A stretch of 64,000 nucleotides of DNA from Siphonodentalium dalli (GCA_032622095.1 CP136062.1:8583710-8647709); one strand, 5' to 3'; positions 35,478-49,750 are shown, counted from the stretch's first letter. Notes: generated by a model not told the origin, from the letters alone. Made by a program: numbers and translations.

Positions 35478-37397
35478 AAAATAATCGAAAAAGGGCCATA
35501 ACTCTGTTAAAAGATATTGGACCAACATCCGGATACCATTATTTTTAGTAGACCTTAGCTGCCTTCATTCGCTAGAGATTTCGCGGTCCTCCTCCCATTA
35601 GTTTCTGAGTATTTCCAATTAAACAGAAAACGGCCGCAGTAGAAAAACAATATACTTCCTTGGTTACACCATGGAAGTATAATAATGAAAAATAATCGAA
35701 AAAGGGCCATAACTCTGTTAAAAGATATTGGACCAACATCCGGATACCATTATTTTTAGTAGACCTTAGATGCCTTCATTCGCTAGAGATTTCGCGGTCC
35801 TCCTCCCATTAGTTTCTGAGTATTTCCAATTAAACAGAAAACGGCCGCAGTAGAAAAACAATATACTTCCTTGGTTACACCATGGAAGTATAATAATAGG
35901 ATCAATCATGAGTGGAAAGAATCGCAGTTTATGAACGAAAAATATGAAGTATGGTGATTATATGTTGTCCTAATATGTGTAGGTTGATATCAAGTGTTTG
36001 GACGTGACCCCACCCCTGCCTCGAAATTGGGTGACGGGATTGGGAAAACATCAACCCCTGGCACAAAATGCTAAGTTTGAGGCCCCGTAACTTCGTCAGT
36101 TTCCAACGGATTTTAAAGTTGTTTCCAGTTTTGTGATTTGCGGCTGACATAGATTGCATAGTATAAATTTCATCTGATTTGGAGACGGTTAACACTTTGA
36201 TTATTGGAAAGCATATGGGCCCAAATTCAAACTTGTACGGCCAAAATCTCCGCCATTTTCCAACGTATTTACGATCTGTGTTCAGCTTCGAGATCGGCTG
36301 ATGTTGCAGATATTATATTCCAAGTTTCATCTGATTCCGAAAAGAATTAAAATTCGTCACCACGGACCACCCCTCCCCAGACCCACAATAATGAACCGAC
36401 ACTGGCAAAATTTGGCCCACCGCGTGCCGTCTCCAGTCCGTACGCATTTTCGTATCAGATGACATCCTATGTTCGATATCTTCGGAGGAGATGTGTTATC
36501 AAGCACATGGACCCAAAATTGCAAAGTTTGAGGGCCTGCAATTCTTTCAGTTTTCGATGGATTTTCGAAATTCTTTCAGTTTCTAGATCGGCTGATGTTG
36601 CAGATGTTATATTCCAAGTTTCATCTGATTCCGAGAAGAATTAAAATTCGGCACCACGGACCACCCCTCCCCAGACCCACAATAATGAACCGATACTGGC
36701 AAAATTTGGCCCACCGCGTGCCCTCTTCCGTCCGCACACGTTGGCGTATCAGCTGACATCCTAACTTCGACATCTTCGGAGGAGATGTGTTATCAAGCAC
36801 ATGGGCCCAAATTGCAAACTTTGAGGGCCCGTAACTCTTGCATTTCTTCTCGGATTTCAAAAATCCTTTCCGGTATGAGTTTGTTTTCGTTCGGGAAATA
36901 CATAAACTTAAATATATGAATGTCAATCAAAATTTTATTTTGCAAACAATTTGCCCCCCACCCCAGTGTCAAAATATATGTCCGACCCTGTCAAAATTTC
37001 CTTCTCTGACTAAACTGACAACGGTCAACACGACTATGAAAACCACATGCAGTTATCTGGAATGATACAAGAGGACAACAGAGTACAATCAAATAGAGGT
37101 TTGCCAACTATGGGCGGTAACTCCTCAGGGAAAGCGCGGACACAAGTTCTGAAGCCCGTGGGCAGTAGGGCATATCGAGATGTGTATACAGTCCAATTTT
37201 CGATGCTCTGCTCCTTATAATTTCCGAGATAATAAAATGACATTTTTTCATATAAAGGGAGATAACTCCACGGGGTAAATGCGGACAATATCCGTTATGA
37301 GCCAAAGGCATAGAACTCATTTACCCCAACATACTTACCAAACTTGAGTTTTCTAGTACTAATACATTCCGAGATTTTGGCGTTGAAAAATACTGTA

Positions 37398-37430
<33 letters not shown>

Positions 37431-39352
37431 AAAATAATCGAAAAAGGGCCATAACTCTGTTAAAAGATATTGGACCAACATCCGGATACCATTATTTTTA
37501 GTAGACCTTAGCTGCCTTCATTCGCTAGAGATTTCGCGGTCCTCCTCCCATTAGTTTCTGAGTATTTCCAATTAAACAGAAAACGGCCGCAGTAGAAAAA
37601 CAATATACTTCCTTGGTTACACCATGGAAGTATAATAATGAAAAATAATCGAAAAAGGGCCATAACTCTGTTAAAAGATATTGGACCAACATCCGGATAC
37701 CATTATTTTTAGTAGACCTTAGATGCCTTCATTCGCTAGAGATTTCGCGGTCCTCCTCCCATTAGTTTCTGAGTATTTCCAATTAAACAGAAAACGGCCG
37801 CAGTAGAAAAACAATATACTTCCTTGGTTACACCATGGAAGTATAATAATAGGATCAATCATGAGTGGAAAGAATCGCAGTTTATGAACGAAAAATATGA
37901 AGTATGGTGATTATATGTTGTCCTAATATGTGTAGGTTGATATCAAGTGTTTGGACGTGACCCCACCCCTGCCTCGAAATTGGGTGACGGGATTGGGAAA
38001 ACATCAACCCCTGGCACAAAATGCTAAGTTTGAGGCCCCGTAACTTCGTCAGTTTCCAACGGATTTTAAAGTTGTTTCCAGTTTTGTGATTTGCGGCTGA
38101 CATAGATTGCATAGTATAAATTTCATCTGATTTGGAGACGGTTAACACTTTGATTATTGGAAAGCATATGGGCCCAAATTCAAACTTGTACGGCCAAAAT
38201 CTCCGCCATTTTCCAACGTATTTACGATCTGTGTTCAGCTTCGAGATCGGCTGATGTTGCAGATATTATATTCCAAGTTTCATCTGATTCCGAAAAGAAT
38301 TAAAATTCGTCACCACGGACCACCCCTCCCCAGACCCACAATAATGAACCGACACTGGCAAAATTTGGCCCACCGCGTGCCGTCTCCAGTCCGTACGCAT
38401 TTTCGTATCAGATGACATCCTATGTTCGATATCTTCGGAGGAGATGTGTTATCAAGCACATGGACCCAAAATTGCAAAGTTTGAGGGCCTGCAATTCTTT
38501 CAGTTTTCGATGGATTTTCGAAATTCTTTCAGTTTCTAGATCGGCTGATGTTGCAGATGTTATATTCCAAGTTTCATCTGATTCCGAGAAGAATTAAAAT
38601 TCGGCACCACGGACCACCCCTCCCCAGACCCACAATAATGAACCGATACTGGCAAAATTTGGCCCACCGCGTGCCCTCTTCCGTCCGCACACGTTGGCGT
38701 ATCAGCTGACATCCTAACTTCGACATCTTCGGAGGAGATGTGTTATCAAGCACATGGGCCCAAATTGCAAACTTTGAGGGCCCGTAACTCTTGCATTTCT
38801 TCTCGGATTTCAAAAATCCTTTCCGGTATGAGTTTGTTTTCGTTCGGGAAATACATAAACTTAAATATATGAATGTCAATCAAAATTTTATTTTGCAAAC
38901 AATTTGCCCCCCACCCCAGTGTCAAAATATATGTCCGACCCTGTCAAAATTTCCTTCTCTGACTAAACTGACAACGGTCAACACGACTATGAAAACCACA
39001 TGCAGTTATCTGGAATGATACAAGAGGACAACAGAGTACAATCAAATAGAGGTTTGCCAACTATGGGCGGTAACTCCTCAGGGAAAGCGCGGACACAAGT
39101 TCTGAAGCCCGTGGGCAGTAGGGCATATCGAGATGTGTATACAGTCCAATTTTCGATGCTCTGCTCCTTATAATTTCCGAGATAATAAAATGACATTTTT
39201 TCATATAAAGGGAGATAACTCCACGGGGTAAATGCGGACAATATCCGTTATGAGCCAAAGGCATAGAACTCATTTACCCCAACATACTTACCAAACTTGA
39301 GTTTTCTAGTACTAATACATTCCGAGATTTTGGCGTTGAAAAATACTGTAGT

Positions 39353-39383
<31 letters not shown>

Positions 39384-41305
39384 AAAATAATCGAAAAAGG
39401 GCCATAACTCTGTTAAAAGATATTGGACCAACATCCGGATACCATTATTTTTAGTAGACCTTAGCTGCCTTCATTCGCTAGAGATTTCGCGGTCCTCCTC
39501 CCATTAGTTTCTGAGTATTTCCAATTAAACAGAAAACGGCCGCAGTAGAAAAACAATATACTTCCTTGGTTACACCATGGAAGTATAATAATGAAAAATA
39601 ATCGAAAAAGGGCCATAACTCTGTTAAAAGATATTGGACCAACATCCGGATACCATTATTTTTAGTAGACCTTAGATGCCTTCATTCGCTAGAGATTTCG
39701 CGGTCCTCCTCCCATTAGTTTCTGAGTATTTCCAATTAAACAGAAAACGGCCGCAGTAGAAAAACAATATACTTCCTTGGTTACACCATGGAAGTATAAT
39801 AATAGGATCAATCATGAGTGGAAAGAATCGCAGTTTATGAACGAAAAATATGAAGTATGGTGATTATATGTTGTCCTAATATGTGTAGGTTGATATCAAG
39901 TGTTTGGACGTGACCCCACCCCTGCCTCGAAATTGGGTGACGGGATTGGGAAAACATCAACCCCTGGCACAAAATGCTAAGTTTGAGGCCCCGTAACTTC
40001 GTCAGTTTCCAACGGATTTTAAAGTTGTTTCCAGTTTTGTGATTTGCGGCTGACATAGATTGCATAGTATAAATTTCATCTGATTTGGAGACGGTTAACA
40101 CTTTGATTATTGGAAAGCATATGGGCCCAAATTCAAACTTGTACGGCCAAAATCTCCGCCATTTTCCAACGTATTTACGATCTGTGTTCAGCTTCGAGAT
40201 CGGCTGATGTTGCAGATATTATATTCCAAGTTTCATCTGATTCCGAAAAGAATTAAAATTCGTCACCACGGACCACCCCTCCCCAGACCCACAATAATGA
40301 ACCGACACTGGCAAAATTTGGCCCACCGCGTGCCGTCTCCAGTCCGTACGCATTTTCGTATCAGATGACATCCTATGTTCGATATCTTCGGAGGAGATGT
40401 GTTATCAAGCACATGGACCCAAAATTGCAAAGTTTGAGGGCCTGCAATTCTTTCAGTTTTCGATGGATTTTCGAAATTCTTTCAGTTTCTAGATCGGCTG
40501 ATGTTGCAGATGTTATATTCCAAGTTTCATCTGATTCCGAGAAGAATTAAAATTCGGCACCACGGACCACCCCTCCCCAGACCCACAATAATGAACCGAT
40601 ACTGGCAAAATTTGGCCCACCGCGTGCCCTCTTCCGTCCGCACACGTTGGCGTATCAGCTGACATCCTAACTTCGACATCTTCGGAGGAGATGTGTTATC
40701 AAGCACATGGGCCCAAATTGCAAACTTTGAGGGCCCGTAACTCTTGCATTTCTTCTCGGATTTCAAAAATCCTTTCCGGTATGAGTTTGTTTTCGTTCGG
40801 GAAATACATAAACTTAAATATATGAATGTCAATCAAAATTTTATTTTGCAAACAATTTGCCCCCCACCCCAGTGTCAAAATATAAGTCCGACCCTGTCAA
40901 AATTTCCTTCTCTGACTAAACTGACAACGGTCAACACGACTATGAAAACCACATGCAGTTATCTGGAATGATACAAGAGGACAACAGAGTACAATCAAAT
41001 AGAGGTTTGTCAACTATGGGCGGTAACTCCTCAGGGAAAGCGCGGACACAAGTTCTGATGCCCGTGGGCAGTAGGGCATATCGAGATGTGCATACAGTCC
41101 AATTTTCGATGCTCTGCTCCTTATAATTTCCGAGATAATAAAATGACATTTTTTCATTTAAAGGGAGATAACTCCACGGGGTAAATGCGGACAATATCCG
41201 TTATGAGCCAAAGGCATAGAACTCATTTACCCCAACATACTTACCAAACTTGAGTTTTCTAGTACTAATACATTCCGAGATTTGGGCGTTGAAAAATACT
41301 GTAGT

Positions 41306-41336
<31 letters not shown>

Positions 41337-43258
41337 AAAATAATCGAAAAAGGGCCATAACTCTGTTAAAAGATATTGGACCAACATCCGGATACCATTA
41401 TTTTTAGTAGACCTTAGATGCCTTCATTCGCTAGAGATTTCGCGGTCCTCCTCCCATTAGTTTCTGAGTATTTCCAATTAAACAGAAAACGGCCGCAGTA
41501 GAAAAACAATATACTTCCTTGGTTACACCATGGAAGTATAATAATGAAAAATAATCGAAAAAGGGCCATAACTCTGTTAAAAGATATTGGACCAACATCC
41601 GGATACCATTATTTTTAGTAGACCTTAGATGCCTTCATTCGCTAGAGATTTCGCGGTCCTCCTCCCATTAGTTTCTGAGTATTTCCAATTAAACAGAAAA
41701 CGGCCGCAGTAGAAAAACAATATACTTCCTTGGTTACACCATGGAAGTATAATAATAGGATCAATCATGAGTGGAAAGAATCGCAGTTTATGAACGAAAA
41801 ATATGAAGTATGGTGATTATATGTTGTCCTAATATGTGTAGGTTGATATCAAGTGTTTGGACGTGACCCCACCCCTGCCTCGAAATTGGGTGACGGGATT
41901 GGGAAAACATCAACCCCTGGCACAAAATGCTAAGTTTGAGGCCCCGTAACTTCGTCAGTTTCCAACGGATTTTAAAGTTGTTTCCAGTTTTGTGATTTGC
42001 GGCTGACATAGATTGCATAGTATAAATTTCATCTGATTTGGAGACGGTTAACACTTTGATTATTGGAAAGCATATGGGCCCAAATTCAAACTTGTACGGC
42101 CAAAATCTCCGCCATTTTCCAACGTATTTACGATCTGTGTTCAGCTTCGAGATCGGCTGATGTTGCAGATATTATATTCCAAGTTTCATCTGATTCCGAA
42201 AAGAATTAAAATTCGTCACCACGGACCACCCCTCCCCAGACCCACAATAATGAACCGACACTGGCAAAATTTGGCCCACCGCGTGCCGTCTCCAGTCCGT
42301 ACGCATTTTCGTATCAGATGACATCCTATGTTCGATATCTTCGGAGGAGATGTGTTATCAAGCACATGGACCCAAAATTGCAAAGTTTGAGGGCCTGCAA
42401 TTCTTTCAGTTTTCGATGGATTTTCGAAATTCTTTCAGTTTCTAGATCGGCTGATGTTGCAGATGTTATATTCCAAGTTTCATCTGATTCCGAGAAGAAT
42501 TAAAATTCGGCACCACGGACCACCCCTCCCCAGACCCACAATAATGAACCGATACTGGCAAAATTTGGCCCACCGCGTGTCCTCTTCCGTCCGCACACGT
42601 TGGCGTATCAGCTGACATCCTAACTTCGACATCTTCGGAGGAGATGTGTTATCAAGCACATGGGCCCAAATTGCAAACTTTGAGGGCCCGTAACTCTTGC
42701 ATTTCTTCTCGGATTTCAAAAATCCTTTCCGGTATGAGTTTGTTTTCGTTCGGGAAATACATAAACTTAAATATATGAATGTCAATCAAAATTTTATTTT
42801 GCAAACAATTTGCCCCCCACCCCAGTGTCAAAATATAAGTCCGACCCTGTCAAAATTTCCTTCTCTGACTAAACTGACAACGGTCAACACGACTATGAAA
42901 ACCACATGCAGTTATCTGGAATGATACAAGAGGACAACAGAGTACAATCAAATAGAGGTTTGTCAACTATGGGCGGTAACTCCTCAGGGAAAGCGCGGAC
43001 ACAAGTTCTGATGCCCGTGGGCAGTAGGGCATATCGAGATGTGCATACAGTCCAATTTTCGATGCTCTGCTCCTTATAATTTCCGAGATAATAAAATGAC
43101 ATTTTTTCATATAAAGGGAGATAACTCCACGGGGTAAATGCGGACAATATCCGTTATGAGCCAAAGGCATAGAACTCATTTACCCCAACATACTTACCAA
43201 ACTTGAGTTTTCTAGTACTAATACATTCCGAGATTTGGGCGTTGAAAAATACTGTAGT

Positions 43259-43289
<31 letters not shown>

Positions 43290-44992
43290 AAAATAATCGA
43301 AAAAGGGCCATAACTCTGTTAAAAGATATTGGACCAACATCCGGATACCATTATTTTTAGTAGACCTTAGATGCCTTCATTCGCTAGAGATTTCGCGGTC
43401 CTCCTCCCATTAGTTTCTGAGTATTTCCAATTAAACAGAAAACGGCCGCAGTAGAAAAACAATATACTTCCTTGGTTACACCATGGAAGTATAATAATAG
43501 GATCAATCATGAGTGGAAAGAATCGCAGTTTATGAACGAAAAATATGAAGTATGGTGATTATATGTTGTCCTAATATGTGTAGGTTGATATCAAGTGTTT
43601 GGACGTGACCCCACCCCTGCCTCGAAATTGGGTGACGGGATTGGGAAAACATCAACCCCTGGCACAAAATGCTAAGTTTGAGGCCCCGTAAATTCGTCAG
43701 TTTCCAACGGATTTTAAAGTTGTTTCCAGTTTTGTGATTTGCGGCTGACATAGATTGCATAGTATAAATTTCATCTGATTTGGAGACGGTTAACACTTTG
43801 ATTATTGGAAAGCATATGGGCCCAAATTCAAACTTGTACGGCCAAAATCTCCGCCATTTTCCAACGTATTTACGATCTGTGTTCAGCTTCGAGATCGGCT
43901 GATGTTGCAGATATTATATTCCAAGTTTCATCTGATTCCGAAAAGAATTAAAATTCGTCACCACGGACCACCCCTCCCCAGACCCACAATAATGAACCGA
44001 CACTGGCAAAATTTGGCCCACCGCGTGCCGTCTCCAGTCCGTACGCATTTTCGTATCAGATGACATCCTATGTTCGATATCTTCGGAGGAGATGTGTTAT
44101 CAAGCACATGGACCCAAAATTGCAAAGTTTGAGGGCCTGCAATTCTTTCAGTTTTCGATGGATTTTCGAAATTCTTTCAGTTTCTAGATCGGCTGATGTT
44201 GCAGATGTTATATTCCAAGTTTCATCTGATTCCGAGAAGATTTAAAATTCGGCACCACCCCTCCCCAGACCCACAATAATGAACCGATACTGGCAAAATT
44301 TGGCCCACCGCGTGCCCTCTTCCGTCCGCACACGTTGGCGTATCAGCTGACATCCTAACTTCGACATCTTCGGAGGAGATGTGTTATCAAGCACATGGGC
44401 CCAAATTGCAAACTTTGAGGGCCCGTAACTCTTGCATTTCTTCTCGGATTTCAAAAATCCTTTCCGGTATGAGTTTGTTTTCGTTCGGGAAATACATAAA
44501 CTTAAATATATGAATGTCAATCAAAATTTTATTTTGCAAACAATTTGCCCCCCACCCCAGTGTCAAAATATAAGTCCGACCCTGTCAAAATTTCCTTCTC
44601 TGACTAAACTGACAACGGTCAACACGACTATGAAAACCACATGCAGTTATCTGGAATGATACAAGAGGACAACAGAGTACAATCAAATAGAGGTTTGTCA
44701 ACTATGGGCGGTAACTCCTCAGGGAAAGCGCGGACACAAGTTCTGATGCCCGTGGGCAGTAGGGCATATCGAGATGTGCATACAGTCCAATTTTCGATGC
44801 TCTGCTCCTTATAATTTCCGAGATAATAAAATGACATTTTTTCATATAAAGGGAGATAACTCCACGGGGTAAATGCGGACAATATCCGTTATGAGCCAAA
44901 GGCATAGAACTCATTTACCCCAACATACTTACCAAACTTGAGTTTTCTAGTACTAATACATTCCGAGATTTGGGCGTTGAAAAATACTGTAG

Positions 44993-45027
<35 letters not shown>

Positions 45028-45227
45028 AAAATAATCGAAAAAGGGCCATAACTCTGTTAAAAGATATTGGACCAACATCCGGATACCATTATTTTTAGTA
45101 GACCTTAGATGCCTTCATTCGCTAGAGATTTCGCGGTCCTCCTCCCATTAGTTTCTGAGTATTTCCAATTAAACAGAAAACGGCCGCAGTAGAAAAACAA
45201 TATACTTCCTTGGTTACACCATGGAAG
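30915..45227 (+). repeat. Satellite array C: mostly 1953-bp monomers
   Basis: Monomers, phased at cttcggaggagatgtg, begin at 30915, 32868, 34821, 36774, 38727 and 40680 (1953 bp each), then 42633 (1735 bp). A partial from 44368 reaches the B2 junction. The extra 223 bp relative to array A is one tandem copy of the TAA-hairpin module (211 bp) plus a longer TAA tract. Array C differs from A at scattered diagnostic positions, for example gatgtgttatcaag against gatgtgaggacaag. The first four or five monomers are nearly identical; the later ones carry a second set of variants. Confidence 0.93.
42633..44367 (+). repeat. Variant array C monomer with one module and a 7-bp deletion
   Basis: This 1735-bp monomer lacks the second 211-bp module (single copy around 43260-43495) and has lost seven bases near 44258, where ggcaccacggaccacccc elsewhere reads ggcaccacccc. 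It is next to the B2 junction, where homogenisation may be weaker. Confidence 0.8.
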
Positions 45228-47281
45228 TATAATAATAATAATAATAATGAAAAATAATCGAAAAAGGGCCATAACTCTGTCAAAATATATTGGACCAACA
45301 TCCGGATAGCATTATTTTTAGTAGACCTTAGATGCCTACATTCGCTAGAGATTTCGCGGTCCTCCTCCTATTAGTTTCTGAGTATTTCCAATTAAACAGA
45401 AAACGGCCGCAGTAGAAAAACAATATACTTCCTTGGTTACACCATGGAAGTATAATAATAGGGAAAATCATGAGTGGAAAGAATCGCAGTTTCGGGACGG
45501 AAAATATAAGTATGGTGAGTATATGTTGTCCTAACATGTGTATGTTGATCTCAAGTGTTTGGACGTGACCCCACCCCTACCTCGAAATTGGGTGACGGGA
45601 TTGGGAAAACATCAACCCTGGCACAAAATGCGAAGTTTGAGGGCCCGTAACTCCGTTAGTTTCCAACGGATTAAAATTTGTTTTTCAGTTTTGCGATCTG
45701 CCGCTGACCTAGATTGCACAACATAAATTTCATCTGATTCGGACCCGAATAACACTTTGGTTATTGGAAAGCATATGGGCCCAAATTCAAAATTGGATTG
45801 CCAAAATCTCCGCCATTTTTACACGGATTTACGATCTGTTTTCAGCTTCGTGATCAACGTATATGGTAGATGTTACATTCCAAGTTTCATCTGATTCGGA
45901 GAAGAATACAAAAATGGTACCACGGACTACCCCTCCCCTGACCCACAATACTGAACCGACACTGGAAATATTACACCCACCGTGTGCCCTCTTCAGTCCG
46001 TACGGATTATAGTAGCAGATTACATCCTAGGTTCGATATCTTCGGAAAAGATGTGTTATCAAGCACATCCATGGGCCCAAAATTGCAAAGTTTGAGGGCC
46101 CGCAATTCTTTCAGTTTTCGATGGATTTTAGAAATTCGTTCAGTTTCTAGATCGGCTGAGGTTGCAGATGTTATATTCCAAGTTTCATCTGATTCGAAAA
46201 AGAATTAAAAATTGGTACCATGGACCACCCCTCCCCAGACCCACAATACTGAACCGACACTGGCAAAATTTGGCCCACCGAGTGCCCTCTTCAATCCGTA
46301 CGTATTGTCGTATCAGATGACATCCTATGTTCGATATCTTCGGAGGAAATGTGTTATCAAGCACATGGGTCCAAAATTGCAAAGTTTGAGGGCCCGCAAT
46401 TATGTCAGTTTTCGATGGATTTTCGAAATTCTTTCAATTTCGAGATCGACTGATGTTGCAGATGTTATATTCCAAGTTTCATCTGATTCGGAGAAGAACT
46501 AAAAATTGGTACCACGGACCACCCCTCCCCAGACCCACAATAATGAACAGACACTGGCAAAATTTGGCCCATCGCGTGCTCTCTTCCGTCCGCACACGTT
46601 GCCGTATCAGATGATATCCTATGTTCGATACCTTCGGAGGAGATGTGGTCACAAGCACATCGGCCCAAATTGCAAACTTTGAGGGCCCGTAACTCTTGCA
46701 TTTCTTCTCGGATTTCAAAAATCCTTTCCGGTATGGGTTTGTTATCGTTCGAGAAATACATAAACTTAAATAGATGAATGTCAAACAAAATTTTATTTTG
46801 CAAAAATTTTGCCCCCCACCCCAGTGTCAAAATATATGTCCGACCCTGTCAAATTTTTCTTCTCTGACTAAACTGACAACGGTCAACACGACTATGAAAA
46901 CCACATGCAGTTATCTGGAATGATACAAGAGAACAACAGAGTACAATCAAATAGAGGTTTGCCAACTATGGGCGGTAACTCCTCAGGGAAAGCGCGGACA
47001 CAAGTTCTGATGCCCGTGGGCAGTAGGGCATATCGAGGTGTGCATACAGTCCAATTTTCGATGCTCTGCTCCTTATAATTTCCGAGATAATAAAATGACA
47101 TATTTTTAGATAAAGGGAGATAACTCCTCGGGGAAAACGCGGACAATATTCGTTATGCGACGATGGCATACAACTCTTTGATCCCAAGATACGTACCAAG
47201 TTTTAGTGTGCTACTCCTGGTACTTTTCGAGTAATAAGGGTTGCAAAAGTGTCCAGTATAATAATAATAATAATAATAATA
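45228..47281 (+). repeat. Spacer B2, part 1: diverged satellite monomer
   Basis: Second copy of B1 part 1 at an offset of 18823-18826 bp. It lacks the strongly diverged first module of B1 and joins array C at a TAA tract. It also carries three 292-bp sub-repeats. It has a 3-bp indel near 45365 and a few substitutions relative to B1. Confidence 0.85.
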
Positions 47282-48494
47282 ACTAGAGGTCAGATTCCAT
47301 GGAATCAGATATACTTCCATGGTATTCCATCCCATCCCATCCCATCCCGACCTGACCTTGGTCTTCAAAATGGTCAATCGAAGGTCAAATCGGGTAAAAC
47401 ATGCGGATTTCCACGAAATTTGATACCTAGGGGTACTTTTGTCCGGGGAGTCTTTTGGGCGGGTCAAGTCGTGACCCCGACCTGACATTGACATTCGAAA
47501 TGGTAAGTTCAAGGTCAAATCGAGTAAAACGATCGGATTTCGACGAAATTTTATACCTAGGAAAACTTTTGTCCGGGGAGTGTTTTGGACAGGTCAAATC
47601 GTGACAATATGTTACTTTTACAGTAGAGCGGACATACCTATATAGTATATCGGTGAGCATATTCATGCATTTGCCTTGCTTCTTGCTAAGTCCGTTTGAA
47701 TTTGCGTCATGAAGAGAGGGTTTGAATTTGAGTAATATATATCACCGGTCACAACGTTATACGCTACCAGGGTTAAACCGTTCAATATAAATCATTAAAA
47801 AGTGTACTAATCTTGCGTGTATATACTACTTATCACATCCACTCATCGAAAAGTTTTTATCTCAATATATGATTTTCGGAGTAATTTTGCCCATTTGATC
47901 TTCGGTGGAATTTTCCAAATCTGAACCCACCCGACACAAACACTCCCTTGAGCAGGTTGCGTTTATATTAGAGAGGTCAAATTTTAGAGTCATACCTACA
48001 GTATACCGGCTTATGTACCACCGCATTAAACTCGCTCCTACATCGGCCCGTTTGGATTTGGGGCTAAAAATCGGCTAGTGATAGACTACAGAAGTATACA
48101 TATTTATGATATATAGCGTTGTCACGAGTAAACCGTTCCGTTCCATCTGAAAATTAGAAAATTGCGCTCTAGATGCGCGTGAACACTAGCTATCAGATGT
48201 ACTCGTCAAAAAAAAAATTCTCGATGTTTGAATTTGAAGTATAGCGGTCAAGATTTGGGGGGGGGGGGCGTGAATAGAATATCCAAATGTACCTGCTACG
48301 GCATTACCTTGCTCTTTAATTAGCCCTTTTGGATTTGGTGGGAAGAATAGGTGCATTTTCCTGTTCCCCGTATAGCGGAAAGGGGTATATATATATAGTC
48401 ACGCATTTCAATCAGTTTGGATATAAAGTTTAAATATACACAGTTATATGCCTATATATTTAATACTAATATATTTTCTTATAAATTAATAGCG

Positions 48495-48575
48495 CAGTGC
48501 GTAGTCGAGTGGTCAGAGCGTCAAACCTTCAGCTTGTGTTTTTATTGCGACGTGAGTTCGAATCCCGTCAAATTA
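48495..48575 (+). pseudogene. tRNA-like Pol III unit 1 (B2)
   Basis: A box TAGTCGAGTGG (48502-48512), B box GTTCGAATCC (48556-48565), T7 run 48578-48584. Compared with B1 it has cgcagtgcg in place of cgcaatgcg, and agcttgtg in place of agtttgtg. The second change disrupts the anticodon-like stem. Confidence 0.5.
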
Positions 48576-48766
48576 TCTTTTTTTATTTTTTATTTTTAAC
48601 ATGTTTTGGTGTATTTTAATCATCAAATACGAATAATACCAAACTAAAGATAATGTAAAGATGCTTTTTATATTCGATTTCAATCAGTTTGGATATAAAG
48701 TTTAAATATACACAGTTATATGCCTACATATTTAATACTAATATATTTTCTTATAAATTAACAGCG

Positions 48767-48846
48767 CGGTGCGTAGCCGAGTGGAGAGAGCGTCAAACAT
48801 TCAGTATGTGTTTTATTGCGACGTGAGTTCGAATCCCGTCAAATTA
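48767..48846 (+). pseudogene. tRNA-like Pol III unit 2 (B2)
   Basis: A box TAGCCGAGTGG (48774-48784), B box GTTCGAATCC (48827-48836), T7 run 48849-48855. A change to agtatgtg weakens the anticodon-like stem relative to B1 while leaving the promoter boxes untouched. Confidence 0.5.
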
Positions 48847-49750
48847 TCTTTTTTTATTTTTTATTTTTAACATGTTTTGGTGTATTTTAATCATCAAATA
48901 CGAATAATACCAAACTAAAGATAATGTAAAGATGCTTTTTATATTCGATAAATAACTAGAATATAAACAATATACAAATTGATCTTACGAAACTGATGAT
49001 GTTTGCATGTTTCTATGTGTTTATCGTTGTTATCGCAAATGGAATAATTGGCTATACGTCGTCATTACGTTAGTAGAAATATACACCATATAACGAAGTC
49101 TTGTGTGATCAAATTAATGTAATGTTTGTATTTTGTTTGGTTGTATATGATATGCAGTGCGTTGAAGATGCGAAAGAAAATACAAAAGTGAAATGCACGC
49201 ACGCAGATAGCTCATGACACACTATACACGATAAAATGATAATTTACCACACACCATGGGCTACACAATTTACGAATAGGTGGGTTTATATTAAAATCCA
49301 AGTTATTTGCTTTATAACGGCTCCGATATGAACTCATACCAATATAGCACTCTGGAAATGATTGTTGGTATTCGACGGGCGTTCTATCAGTTCTCTGGTA
49401 GAGGAATGAGACTGGCCCGCGGCATGACGGGTGTATTCGAATCGGAGGTAGGTTCCATCCCACGGGGGATGGGGTAGCCGGAGGAAGGAGAGAGGGGAGT
49501 GACAAATTTTTGGCGTATATATAGATAATATATATTATATATATAAGCGGAATTATTTTGAAGAGCTCTTTTCACTTGACTGAGAAAAAAATAATGTTTT
49601 AAGTCCAAAAGTTTTGGTTGAAATATTGGAGCCTTTTTCAAAAAGTGAAAACAAAATGAACGACTTTTCTGGAACAGGGCGATTTCGATCCGTTTTGGAC
49701 TCTGGATTTCCCAAAAGTCATCTCCGTTTCGGGTGTAGCATAATCTGAAT

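Larger units (their letters stand above)
48405..48948 (+). repeat. Tandem pair of 272-bp units with tRNA-like heads (B2)
   Basis: Copy of the B1 pair with the same 272-bp spacing. Both Pol III boxes are retained exactly in both units although bases between them have changed. Confidence 0.7.
47282..49750 (+). repeat. Spacer B2, part 2: 2.5-kb non-satellite insert
   Basis: Second copy of 28447-30914, offset 18835-18836 bp. I count a couple of dozen substitutions by eye, denser in the last 250 bases. The conserved open frame of 130 codons on the minus strand at the right end (about 49387-49779) shows about ten amino-acid differences from its B1 counterpart, which argues against coding. On the right it re-enters an A-type monomer rather than a C-type one. 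Confidence 0.8.
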
